Positions 1 to 8,842 are shown, counted from the first letter of the stretch. The stretch is 64,000 bases of DNA from Azolla caroliniana (GCA_043228905.1 JBHGNT010000011.1:22072001-22136000), one strand, 5' to 3'. Notes: generated by a model from the sequence alone, not told the origin. Program-made: numbers and translations.

Positions 1-593
1 GGATCGGAGGCCGGTTCTTTATCTCTCCGACGCGCTTCTTCGTTCAAAATGCTTGTCTTTACCGTTTGTAGGGACAAGTTATCTTCGGTGCAGGAGGTGC
101 TGAGAGTCACCACCAAGTTCTCCCAGCTTGCCGACAATGTACACATCAGGATGATGGCTTGCATTGCATCCTCCAACGGGAACTTGATCGCCGCAAGCTG
201 GTTCACGAATCCCACGAACGTGCTTACGTGTTCCACCATACTCTCGCCGTCCCAGTACTTGAGGTTCACTATCTTCCTCATCAGGGAGGTCCGGTTCAAC
301 GCATTCTTCCTCTCGTAGAGGCCCGACAGCTTTTGCCACATCTCATATGCGTTGGTGTCGTTCGCCACATGTTGTAGAACGCTCACGTCGACGTATTGCC
401 GAATGGTTGCAACGGCTTTCCGGTTCAGAAGCCTCCATTCCGTCTCAAGTACCCCCTTGGGTATTTCCGACCTGTCGATCGGTTCATACAGGTCCCGAAC
501 AATGAGCAGATCCTCCATCTTTATCTTCCAGTCGGCGTAGTTCTGCGCATTCAGCACCATCATCCCCGACCGCTCGCTGCTGCCGCCTTCCAT
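1..593 (-). CDS. Copia retrotransposon Gag, 5' part (cut by window edge)
   Basis: An uninterrupted minus-strand frame of 197 codons starts at the ATG at 593 and runs off the left edge. The residues fit the Gag domain of plant Ty1/Copia polyproteins (UBN2 type): an N-terminal stretch with NYADWKIKMEDLL, then WQKLSGLYERKNALNR, then a hydrophobic core with VNQLAAIKFPLEDA and LSASWENLVVTLS. In this family Gag forms the cytoplasmic particle that packages element RNA; zinc knuckle, protease, integrase, RT and RNase H would follow to the left. The start is supported by the PBS 17 nt upstream (610-621) and the 5' LTR behind it. No stop or frameshift is seen in this part, so the element could be intact. 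Family sure; lineage within Copia not determined. Confidence 0.88.
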   Translation of the reverse strand, partial: MEGGSSERSGMMVLNAQNYADWKIKMEDLLIVRDLYEPIDRSEIPKGVLETEWRLLNRKAVATIRQYVDVSVLQHVANDTNAYEMWQKLSGLYERKNALNRTSLMRKIVNLKYWDGESMVEHVSTFVGFVNQLAAIKFPLEDAMQAIILMCTLSASWENLVVTLSTSCTEDNLSLQTVKTSILNEEARRRDKEPASD

Positions 594-609
594 TTTCTGC
601 ACTGCAGTT

Positions 610-621
610 GCTCTGATACCA
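610..621 (-). promoter_or_regulatory. Primer binding site, initiator tRNA-Met
   Basis: On the minus strand this reads TGGTATCAGAGC, the usual plant Copia PBS complementary to the 3' end of initiator tRNA-Met. It lies 2 nt from the LTR end and fixes the orientation of the element. Confidence 0.93.
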
Positions 622-996
622 GATTGTTAGAAATTGACGCTTTCAGAAGCTTCACCTCTCGGCCACAACCGAGGAAACACGAGTCAATGCAGCAGTAAAT
701 CGAAAACACAGAGAGAGACTCGAATGCACAGGGTTTAGCGTGGAAAACCCTAGACGGGAAAAACCACGGGAGTGCAAGACTCCAACTATCACTATACGCA
801 GGGAATGTACAATGGCGAGCTGCAAGGCGACGACCTTGAGCTCGCTGTCCTCGCCACAGGCGGCGGTATTACACAGAGGCGTCGACCTCTTCCTTTCTCT
901 CTCTCTCACTCTCTCTCTCGGCTGTTCTCACTTCGCTCCCTCTAAGTGGAAAACAGAAAAATGAGCAACAACTACAAAACTGTTTGCCCTAAGTCA

Positions 997-1004
997 TATT
1001 TATA
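997..1004 (-). promoter_or_regulatory. TATA box of the Copia LTR
   Basis: Minus-strand TATAAATA in the middle of the LTR, with U3 to its right and transcribed R/U5 to its left; predicted start of the retrotransposon RNA at about 970. Confidence 0.65.
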
Positions 1005-1108
1005 CACATATGACTTTCGGGCTATTTACAAATATAGCCTCAAGGGCCCTTGGCAAACATATTCACAAATATGTCCCCGCATCCGGATCTCTCTCCGGGT
1101 ACATTCGT

Positions 1109-1218
1109 CATCCGGCTCCGTAGCCGGGGTCTTCATCATCCGGATCCGTAGCCGGGGTCTTCATCATCCGGATCCGAAACCGGGTCTTCATCATCCGGCT
1201 CTGATACCGGGTACTCCT
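1109..1218 (-). repeat. 28-bp tandem repeat in Copia U3
   Basis: Four copies begin at 1109, 1137, 1165 and 1192 (core CATCCGGATCCGTAGCCGGG), with a decayed fifth after 1216. They lie about 105-220 bp upstream of the TATA box, the place where LTR enhancers often sit as tandem repeats. Enhancer function is inference. Confidence 0.8.
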
Positions 1219-1988
1219 CATTCGGGTCTTCATTCCCGATTCCCGGACATCTGACCATCCCATCCGGAGGGACCGTAATCCCAACAGAAAAGAGCAAGCC
1301 AACACACTCCATGGCACCAGGGGCGGATGGACAATGAGATAGGAAATCAATAACGCTCTACTGATTAGGGAAGCCACTACTCATAGGAGGACAATGGAGA
1401 AATGGATAGGCTACGAGGAGGAGGGATCTTTGATCTCGAGAGGTAGGGGATCACCAGACAGGATCAAAGGCTCTAAATTGTGAGACATTGAGCCACGAAC
1501 ATAGAATAACGCAATTTGAGTACTCACGTATATTGGTCATAAATGGATTGTAGATCCCGATCTGATCAAAGTACAACCCGATTGGCACATATGTACTCAT
1601 GAAAACACATGGCTATGTAAGGTTAGTTGGGACCCTTTGCAATGGACATGGCGTGATCCTTACGTGGAGCAAGGAAGCAAACCCATCCCTTTCTTCTAAT
1701 TGCCAATTAGATTGGGTCACCACATCCTAGCTGCTCAAACTGCCCGAGAGTCGGCTGTTGCAAAGGTCTGGCACGCATATCAAGTTCCTCACACAATTAT
1801 CACCAAGTTTTGGCAGAAAATCTGGTAACAACAACACATGAGGCGAATTACCACGTTCTAATGGCTATTAATACATAAGTCACTACTGGTGGGAGCATGG
1901 CAACGTGGGAACCTTAGCTCTCCCAATTGTGTAGAGTGTCCAAATGGAGTAGAATCAATACGACACGCTCTGTGGGACTGCCCACCGT

Positions 1989-3127
1989 TGTCGTGAAGAT
2001 CCGTCACTAGGCGCGGATCGCGAGGCGGAACCGCCGGGGTTCTGGACCAGAAGGACTCGAAGTTTCCACAAGCTTTAGCGGGAAAGGAATTAAGATAGAT
2101 TGAAAGAGAGAGAGATTGAGATAAGATAGAACGCTTGATTTTAGATTGAGAGAGAGATTAAGAACTCTTGACTTTAGATTTCAAGGACAAGGTATATCAT
2201 CAAAAGGATAACGAATTTTCTTCTTAATATTAATTTTGATTTAAAGTACAAAGCTTTCTTTTATCCCAGAAAATCCCCCATTGATCTTTTTCATTCCCTC
2301 TTTATAGATGCCCTCATGCATTTGAGGGTTCAAGACATGCATCAAATGCATGTTTGCCATTTGGCGCTCATGTATTACATGTGGTGCATGATAACCATGT
2401 CACTCATTTTAGTTCTCATGTATGAGAATTTATATGTAAAAGTACAATGATAGAAATATAATTTCAACTAAATATCTTGGCTTAGTGGTAAGCCAATTGA
2501 CTCCTAACTTGGAGGTGCAAGGTTTGAATCCTTACTTGCCTTCCTTGTATATGTATATATATTTATATATTTATTTATCTAGTCGCCGGATGCCGTTGGA
2601 TGCCGTCGCCGGATGTTATCGGTGGTCGCCGCCTCGCCGGTGCACCACCGAATGTCGGTTCCACTAGCTCGCCAGCTCCGTCGGATCACTGGTTGCCGGT
2701 TGCCGTCGACGCACCGGCTCCATCGCCGGACCGGTTTTGGTTGGCCAAAACCTTTACGAGTGCTATGCCACCTCCACGCTTAGTTCAAGTTACCTTAAAC
2801 TCTCTATGCTCCACACATAAACACAAAGATAATAGCTTGTGCTCTACGTTATATATGATGAGAGCCGTATTTGTCGTGCCTATGTGGGATATCTCACAAT
2901 TTTCTCTTTTCCTTTCACAAACTTTATACCCTTATATCTTGACATCTAGTTGTCCGTTTCTCGTGTAATAAAGTGCATTTGAAAGCTCTTGAAAGCCTCC
3001 ATCATTTTGTACTTAGATATTAAACTTATTTAAAAGGTTATCTTCACTATTATTGTTTTATGTGATGCATACTCAATTTTGTACGTTTTATGTGATTTTC
3101 ACACCATTGTCGAAAATCTTCACGACA
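1989..3127 (-). mobile_element. Solo LTR, about 1.14 kb
   Basis: The insert interrupts the LINE exactly between CCCACCGT (1981-1988) and CCGTCCCATCG (3128 on). It begins TGTCGTGAAGAT and ends ATCTTCACGACA, so it has TG...CA ends with 12-nt inverted termini, flanked by CCGT at 1985-1988 and 3128-3131 (five bases, ACCGT, if the last A is counted with the flank). A minus-strand TATAAAG at about 2306 and no coding capacity fit an LTR left after LTR-LTR recombination. It contains GA-rich tracts (2100-2160) and a tRNA-like box pair (2478-2531). A non-autonomous DNA transposon with these termini is the main alternative. Confidence 0.7.
2478..2531 (+). other. tRNA-like Pol III box A / box B pair inside the solo LTR
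   Basis: TGGCTTAGTGG (2478-2488) matches the box A consensus and GGTTTGAATCC (2521-2531) matches box B, at tRNA spacing. Between them CTCC...GGAG could form an anticodon-like stem. It is not a full tRNA gene; it looks like a SINE head or captured tRNA sequence, antisense to the LTR. Confidence 0.55.
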
Positions 3128-3237
3128 CCGTCCCATCGAATATGGCGGGGGGTTGGCCGATTGTTGCAATTATGCCAGGTGCAAGGCTCAATCAAGTGGG
3201 AAAATATATGTTGGCTATCATGGCAAACCCCAGTTGG

Positions 3238-3370
3238 TGTCAGGAACTCTATTAAGGCAGAGAAGGAATTAGTACTAAAAGAAGGATTAGTACTATTGTC
3301 GGGGAATAGTACTAAGACAGAGAAGGATTAGTACTATGAGAGGTGTCGAACTTTGAGAGAAGGAATGGGT

Positions 3371-3424
<54 letters not shown>

Positions 3425-3714
3425 TGATGCGAAAGGTATATGTATTATATGAAGGAAGATATACAACAGTAGTTAGAAGGCTTAAGACTGGCGTTGAACC
3501 GATTTGGTTCGAACTAATGCCTTGCGCCTCCTTTTATAGTGTCTTCAGGAATACTCCTGAAGTTTCTAGAATGTTCCAGAGAAATCTGGAATATACATCA
3601 ATTTCCCAATAAAACCTAAATGAAAATAATATCCTTCAAATTACAATTCATAACCTAATGGTAAAGTCTCGACCCGTGTAACAAAAGGTTATGGGTTCGA
3701 GTCTAGTTATGACA
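3238..3714 (-). repeat. 3' LTR of the chromovirus (477 bp)
   Basis: Minus strand: TGTCATAACTAG at 3714 to CCTGACA at 3238. It holds, in transcription order, a tRNA-like segment (3649-3711), a heat-shock element (3559-3581), TATA (3531-3538), the self-primer sequence (3494-3505), (GA)23 (3375-3420) and four AGTACT palindromes (3271-3335). The pol stop codon falls inside it. Confidence 0.95.
3649..3711 (+). other. tRNA-like segment at the LTR edge
   Basis: TAACCTAATGG (3651-3661) resembles box A and GGTTCGAGTCT (3694-3704) box B; CATAAC (3649-3654) and GTTATG (3706-3711) are complementary like an acceptor stem. It is antisense to the element and repeated at 8953-9015. Probably tRNA-derived, not a working tRNA. 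Confidence 0.5.
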
Positions 3715-6700
3715 CTATCCCCCCTTTAAAACGACGAGTTCCACGAGTCGTTTTGGATTGAGGACCCGGTTTCTCGGGATATCGTCGATGGAAGTCTTCT
3801 AGAAGAGCACGAGCATTGGTCACATTCTCGATTGTTTCCCAAGTACGCTCGCTGGGACTATATCCTAGCCAATCGACTAGATAGTAGAGCTTGTTGCGAA
3901 CAATCTTGGAATCGAGGATGGCAGCGACCTCATACTCAGGTCCATCTTCGAGCTCGATAGGAGGTGGTGGTTGTATAGTACGTCCTGGGATAGTGCTCTC
4001 GTGATAGGGTTCGAGGAGAGAACTATGAAACACCGGATGTATCCGAAGTTGTGGAGGTAGCTCGAGACGAAAAGCGACATCATTAATCTTCCCGATAATA
4101 CGGAAAGGACCTAATCGCCGATAATCCAACTTCTCACATGGGCGAGTAGTCTTGATGTGTCGTCGTAGCAGCCACACCCGATCTCCAATGTTAAAACTGG
4201 ATGGAAGTCGATGACGATCTGCGTAGTCCTTGTGTGATTGTTGAGCTTGCTGGAGTTGAGTAGATAAATCCGCTTGTATCTTGCGTAACCGCTCCAAACG
4301 ATCCTCCGCGCAAGGATTTGTGGACACTTCTGGGGTTTCAAGGACACACCACCGGGGATGATATCCTGTATAAGCGTAGAATGGCGTGACTTTAGTCGAT
4401 GCGTGGATAGCGTTATTATAGGCAAATTCGGCGAACTGAAGAATATCTGCCCAGTCATTCTGATGATAGTTGAGAAAGCACCGCAGATACTGCTCCAGTG
4501 TTTGATTTGTTCGTTCAGCTTGACCGTCGGTTTGTGGGTGGTAGCCGGAGGAGAGGTGACAAGTGACCTTCAACATTTTAAAAAGGTGCTTCCAGAATTT
4601 TGACACAAATTGGGGTCCACGATCGCTGATGATATTATCAGGGAGTCCATGATGCCGACATACTTCCCGCATGACAATTTCGGCGGTGTCTTCACTAGAT
4701 ATTTCTTTAGTACATGGTAAGAAATGAGCCATCTTTGTATATCGATCCACCACTGTGAGAATCGCACTGAATCCCTTAGAGACTGGAAGATCTGTAATGA
4801 AGTCAAGAGCAATGGATTGCCATGGCTTGCTTGGAATTGGTAATGGTTCTAATAAACCATATGGATGATGTCTTGGCATTTTCGCTCTGCAGCATGTATC
4901 GCAAGTCCGAACAAAATCTTCGACAAATTGTCGCATACGGGGCCACCAGAATGATCGTTGTACTAAATCTAATGTTTTAGTACTACCAAAATGTCCTGCT
5001 GTATATGTGTCATGGCAGTTTTGTACTACTTGAAGGCGGCAAGAACCATTAGGAACATACAAAAGTTCTTTAAAGAAGAGTAATCCATCACAGTATTTGA
5101 ATTGCCGATAATCCGTACCTGGTGATTGTGATTGTGAACATGACGCTCGAGAGGGGTCAATTTGTGCTAGTATAGCTTGGGCGAAAGCGTCAGTCTTCAA
5201 GTCCTCACGTATAGTATTGGTAATGTCGGAATCCACGGGCATGTCAAAGACCTGTGCTGCTTGCAGTCGTGCTGGACCCAAGATTACTTGCTTCTGGTTA
5301 TCGAAAGCTGGCTCACCGGGACGTGGTGTTAGATACGAACGCCGTGATAATGCATCTGCCTTCCCTTGGTGCTTCCCCGGACGATATGTAATTTTGAAGT
5401 CGAAGCGTGTGAGGAAGTGGGCCCACCGAGCTTGACGTCGATTCAGTACACGAGCATCTTGAAAGTAGGCAAGGTTCTTGTGGTCACTGAATACAGTGAC
5501 CTGATGAGGAGATCCCTCCAGGAAATGCCTCCATTGCATAAAAGAATCAACTATTGCTAATAGCTCTTTATCATGAATTTCGTAGTTGATTTCGGCGGCG
5601 TCAAACTTACGGGAGTGGAAAGCCACAGGATGTAGCTTCTCGTCGTTACCCTGTTGTGACAGAATGCTCCCCAATGCGAAATCCGATGCGTCAGCTTCGA
5701 TAATGAATGGTTTTTCCGGATCCACATGACCTAAAATTGGAGCTGATGTAAACGCCTTCTTAAGAATCTCGAAAGCCATGTCCGTCTCTTTAGACCAAAT
5801 GAATGATTGTCCCTTCCTGGTGAGCTGTGTGAGAGGCAGCACAATTTTTGAGTAATTTTGTATGAACTTCCGGTAAAAATTTGCAAAGCCTAGGAAGCAT
5901 TGCACATCCCGCACCGAACGCGGAGTGTGCCAATCTATCACCGTTTTGACCTTGGCTGGGTCCATAGATATGCCTTCTGAGGAGATGACATAGCCGAGAA
6001 ACTCCACTTGGTTGCACCCGAAACTACATTTCTCTAACTTTGCATACAGACCATGTTCTCGAAGTCGTTTTAGTACTAATAGTACATGAGAATCATGTTC
6101 TTCTTGGGTCTTTGAATAAACCAGTAGATCATCCAAATAGATGATCAAAAAATCATCCAAGAGATCTCGAAATATATCATTCGCCATGTGCTGGAAGACT
6201 GCCGGCGCATTAGTGAGTCCGAACGGCATGACCGTATACTCGAAGTGCCCATATCTGGTGCGAAACGCGGTCTTCCATTCATCTCCTGGTCGGATCCGTA
6301 CGAGGTTATAAGCTCCTCGTAAGTCGATCTTCGTGAAGAACCTGGCACCGTTGATCCGTTCTAAAAGACTTGAGATAAGGGGAAGAGCATACCTATTTCT
6401 TACTGTGACCTTATTCAAGCCACGGTAATCTACAACGAGTCGAAGCGACCCATCTTTTTTCTTGACGAAGAAAATGGGTGCGCCGGCTGGAGATTTCGAA
6501 TGCCGAATGAAACCGTTCTCCAAATTCTCCTCTATATAGGCTCGAAGGACTTCTAGCTCGGTTGGTGACAAATTGTAGATCGGCCCCCATGGCGGCTCTT
6601 TTCCCGGTTGTAAGTCGATGGCGCAATCGTACGGCCGATGATGAGGAAGTGTGTTGGCTTGTACTTTATCGAACACATCAGCATACTGACGATACTTCTC

Positions 6701-7297
6701 GGGAAGTTGAACGGTGGACTCCTCTTTGGTGGTACTGGAGGGTTGTACTGATATTGCGAAGAGAAACATTTCCTCCTTGCGCCCTTCCTCACGCAACTGA
6801 CGTAGCGAAATGGTTGCAACCTTCTGGGTAGATCCTTGGGTTTGTCGCAACCGGATTTCCCTTGTCCTCCAATCTATGTCTGGGTTATGTAACTCGAACC
6901 ATGGTAATCCTAAAACTATGGGATGTTCTGGAATACTAATAATATTAAATGATACTACACATGTTAAGTTATCTAGGACAATATTAACGGGTTCCGACTC
7001 TTCTATGATATTACCAGAAGCAATGGGACGACCATCAATGACTACTACTGAGGCTGGACATGGGAGCTTTCTGAGAGATATCTGATGAGCTCGGGCAAAA
7101 TTCCTATCCATGAAGCAAGAATTAGCTCCGGAATCTAGAAGGGCTAAGGTATGTACTGGAGGGGTACTTTTAGTACTAACTGCTACTTGGGCTACGAACA
7201 CATCACTAACTTGCTTAGAGGGAATGGAACCACTAATGGGCTGCACAGATCTAGGGCTGTCCAACCAAACGGCTCCTATTTTGGCTGGACTTAGTCG
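3707..7297 (-). CDS. pol: Chromovirus Pol: PR-RT-RNase H-IN-chromodomain
   Basis: The frame is reached by -1 frameshifting from gag at 7297; the first recognisable internal TTG at 7264 has no reason to be a start. Counting residues from 7264: protease DSG at 44-46; RT about 225-400 with YLDD at 376-379; RNase H about 515-640 (first Asp in EADAS at 525); integrase zinc-binding H2C2 around 751-791, then the core triad D821, D881 and E917; a GPF module at 1052-1054; and a chromodomain at about 1110-1162 (YYLVDWLGY and TWE aromatic cage region). These copy the RNA into DNA and insert it, and the chromodomain would direct insertion to marked histones. Stop at 3709-3707 lies inside the 3' LTR. No interruption. 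Confidence 0.95.
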   Translation of the reverse strand, partial: RLSPAKIGAVWLDSPRSVQPISGSIPSKQVSDVFVAQVAVSTKSTPPVHTLALLDSGANSCFMDRNFARAHQISLRKLPCPASVVVIDGRPIASGNIIEESEPVNIVLDNLTCVVSFNIISIPEHPIVLGLPWFELHNPDIDWRTREIRLRQTQGSTQKVATISLRQLREEGRKEEMFLFAISVQPSSTTKEESTVQLPEKYRQYADVFDKVQANTLPHHRPYDCAIDLQPGKEPPWGPIYNLSPTELEVLRAYIEENLENGFIRHSKSPAGAPIFFVKKKDGSLRLVVDYRGLNKVTVRNRYALPLISSLLERINGARFFTKIDLRGAYNLVRIRPGDEWKTAFRTRYGHFEYTVMPFGLTNAPAVFQHMANDIFRDLLDDFLIIYLDDLLVYSKTQEEHDSHVLLVLKRLREHGLYAKLEKCSFGCNQVEFLGYVISSEGISMDPAKVKTVIDWHTPRSVRDVQCFLGFANFYRKFIQNYSKIVLPLTQLTRKGQSFIWSKETDMAFEILKKAFTSAPILGHVDPEKPFIIEADASDFALGSILSQQGNDEKLHPVAFHSRKFDAAEINYEIHDKELLAIVDSFMQWRHFLEGSPHQVTVFSDHKNLAYFQDARVLNRRQARWAHFLTRFDFKITYRPGKHQGKADALSRRSYLTPRPGEPAFDNQKQVILGPARLQAAQVFDMPVDSDITNTIREDLKTDAFAQAILAQIDPSRASCSQSQSPGTDYRQFKYCDGLLFFKELLYVPNGSCRLQVVQNCHDTYTAGHFGSTKTLDLVQRSFWWPRMRQFVEDFVRTCDTCCRAKMPRHHPYGLLEPLPIPSKPWQSIALDFITDLPVSKGFSAILTVVDRYTKMAHFLPCTKEISSEDTAEIVMREVCRHHGLPDNIISDRGPQFVSKFWKHLFKMLKVTCHLSSGYHPQTDGQAERTNQTLEQYLRCFLNYHQNDWADILQFAEFAYNNAIHASTKVTPFYAYTGYHPRWCVLETPEVSTNPCAEDRLERLRKIQADLSTQLQQAQQSHKDYADRHRLPSSFNIGDRVWLLRRHIKTTRPCEKLDYRRLGPFRIIGKINDVAFRLELPPQLRIHPVFHSSLLEPYHESTIPGRTIQPPPPIELEDGPEYEVAAILDSKIVRNKLYYLVDWLGYSPSERTWETIENVTNARALLEDFHRRYPEKPGPQSKTTRGTRRFKGGIVS
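3717..3730 (-). promoter_or_regulatory. Polypurine tract of the chromovirus
   Basis: Minus strand TTTAAAGGGGGGAT lies 2 nt from the start of the 3' LTR, where plus-strand DNA synthesis would be primed. Confidence 0.85.
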
Positions 7298-7303
7298 TTT
7301 AAC
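7259..7303 (-). promoter_or_regulatory. -1 ribosomal frameshift signal at gag/pol junction
   Basis: The gag frame ends GAG TTA AAC GAC TAA. GTTAAAC (7303-7297) is an X XXY YYZ heptamer in the right phase, of the kind used by arteriviruses. Six nt later GTCCAGCC (7290-7283) pairs with GGTTGGAC (7266-7259) as an 8-bp stem with one G-U and a 16-nt loop. After slipping, the ribosome enters the pol frame at CGA (7297-7295), with no stop through to 3707. Confidence 0.8.
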
Positions 7304-8460
7304 TCTTCTTCTAATTGGCTAAGGACATCAAATTTGTTTGCGAGATTCGGACTATTAGTACTATTAGGACTATTATGACTATGAGGACTATCAGAGATTC
7401 CTACTGAAATAGACTCGGGTTTAGTATAGTCAGAACTAACAACGACTTGGTTTACCTGCCTTCTTGGTCTATGGGGACAGTTTATCGCGATATGCCCTGG
7501 TCCACCGCAATAAAGGCATAATCGGTTTGTTCGGCGTCGTTGCTTTTCCTCCTCCGATAGCGGCCCACGACGACGTGTAGTGTCAATTTCCATTGGAGTT
7601 GGAGTACTTACTGGAGGCGCATTATGTGACTCCCTTTGAAAAGGTTTTGCTACCACTGAGGCATAGGTAGGCTCGGATCTTGCCCTCGGCATCTGAAATT
7701 GTCGTTCCGAACGTCGCTCGAAGAGGCGGTTGTCACATCTGACCGCTCGACTGATTGCTTCTGTTAATGATTTTGGCTCTTCAGGGAAAGTCAAGAGTAA
7801 ATCCTTGACATCGTTGCGTAGACCATAGCGGAACTGCTCCATCAATGCTTGATCATCCCAGGGGATATCGGCGGCGAGTAGGCGGAAATCTGCAGCATAT
7901 GCGGAGGCTGGACGGTCACCTTGGCGTAATCGCCGGATTTTGTTGATTGCAGTCCTTATGCTGTCAGTATCTCCAAAACATGCTTTAAACTCACTTATGA
8001 ATTCTTCAAAATTATTTAGTACTGGAGATTCCTTTTCTAGTAGCGGAGCGAACCATGCTAATGCTGAGCCATTTAACAACGTGCCTACTAAACCCACTCG
8101 TGATGCATCGGTGGGATATCGGGACGGATGCATTTGAATAACTAACCGTACCTGGTTAAGAAACCCTCTAAACTGCGATCGCGTTCCATCGAACTTTGTG
8201 GGAAGGCCAATCTTGGGTTCTTTATGAATCCCTTGTGCTCCGTGCCCTTGTTGTTGCATTGCTACGATGGTTGCTTCGAGTTGTTGCACGCGTAACGCAA
8301 GTTCCCCATGCTGTTGTTGCGTTTGCTGCTTTTCTAAGGAAATTTGCTGAAGATCCCCCAACAAGCGTTGATTTTCTTGTTCCAAAGCATGAAACTTCTC
8401 TTTCAAGCATTGAAATTCCGAGAAAACGGATTGATACTCTTCAGCGCTAACGGTGGCCAT
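7291..8460 (-). CDS. gag: Chromovirus Gag (389 aa)
   Basis: Starts with ATG at 8460, about 100 nt from the 5' LTR end. Residues 1-75 are rich in heptad-like Q/E/L spacing and probably form a coiled coil. Residues about 85-245 form the capsid-like Gag domain (LPTKFDGTRSQFRGFLNQ, then ALAWFAPL and a region rich in acidic and aromatic residues), whose wording resembles Gag of Sushi/Tf1-type elements and their domesticated mammalian relatives. A CCHC zinc knuckle follows (C315, C318, H323, C328) for RNA binding. Gag assembles the cytoplasmic particle. It ends at TAA 7293-7291, two codons after the slippery site. No break is seen. Confidence 0.93.
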   Translation of the reverse strand: MATVSAEEYQSVFSEFQCLKEKFHALEQENQRLLGDLQQISLEKQQTQQQHGELALRVQQLEATIVAMQQQGHGAQGIHKEPKIGLPTKFDGTRSQFRGFLNQVRLVIQMHPSRYPTDASRVGLVGTLLNGSALAWFAPLLEKESPVLNNFEEFISEFKACFGDTDSIRTAINKIRRLRQGDRPASAYAADFRLLAADIPWDDQALMEQFRYGLRNDVKDLLLTFPEEPKSLTEAISRAVRCDNRLFERRSERQFQMPRARSEPTYASVVAKPFQRESHNAPPVSTPTPMEIDTTRRRGPLSEEEKQRRRTNRLCLYCGGPGHIAINCPHRPRRQVNQVVVSSDYTKPESISVGISDSPHSHNSPNSTNSPNLANKFDVLSQLEEELND

Positions 8461-8547
8461 GGGATGAAGGAAAAGGGAAATAAGAGACTAATAGGAAAGG
8501 AGGGAGACAGAAGGAAGAGGGAGAGAAAAGACCAGACAGGCACCGAG

Positions 8548-8561
8548 AAATCGGTTCAAAC
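8548..8561 (-). promoter_or_regulatory. Predicted self-priming PBS
   Basis: The minus strand just after the 5' LTR reads G TTTGAACCGATTT. TTGAACCGATTT (8559-8548) is perfectly complementary to AAATCGGTTCAA at 8809-8798 in the same LTR, the predicted first bases of the transcript. No match to the usual TGG-starting tRNA PBS is seen. Confidence 0.7.
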
Positions 8562-8834
8562 TGTCAGGAACTCTATTAAGGCAGAGAAGGAATTAGTACT
8601 AAAAGAAGGATTAGTACTATTGTCGGGGAATAGTACTAAGACAGAGAAGGATTAGTACTATGAGAGGTGTCGAACTTTGAGAGAAGGAATGGGTGAGTGA
8701 GAGAGAGAGAGAGAGAGAGAGAGAATGATGATGCGAAAGGTATATGTATTATATGAAGGAAGATATACAACAGTAGTTAGAAGGCTTAAGACTGGCGTTG
8801 AACCGATTTGGTTCGAACTAATGCCTTGCGCCTC

Positions 8835-8842
8835 CTTTTATA
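8835..8842 (-). promoter_or_regulatory. TATA box of the chromovirus 5' LTR
   Basis: Minus-strand TATAAAAG. A start 30-33 nt downstream would place the RNA 5' end at about 8812-8809, exactly at AAATCGGTTCAA. The same box is at 3531-3538 in the 3' LTR. Confidence 0.75.

Larger units (their letters stand above)
624..1286 (-). mobile_element. 5' LTR of the Copia element (663 bp)
   Basis: Bounded on the minus strand by TGTTGGGATT at 1286 and CTAACA at 624, giving TG...CA ends next to the PBS. A TATA box (minus TATAAATA, 997-1004) separates a U3 of about 280 bp from R/U5, which holds pyrimidine runs. U3 contains four tandem 28-bp repeats. The outer flank (1287-1291, GAAAA) is the expected target-duplication position; its partner lies outside the window. 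The element is inserted in a LINE whose sequence resumes at about 1292. Confidence 0.87.

Noticed and set aside
1989-3127. Reading the insert as a Mutator- or CACTA-type DNA transposon because of its 12-bp inverted ends
   Set aside because: No 9-bp or clear 3-bp duplication or CACTA end; TG...CA ends and a TATA box favour an LTR, though this is not certain.
3373-3612. Plus-strand frame beginning with Arg-Glu repeats in the chromovirus LTR
   Set aside because: Translation of the GA microsatellite and LTR; repeated at 8725 and antisense to the element.
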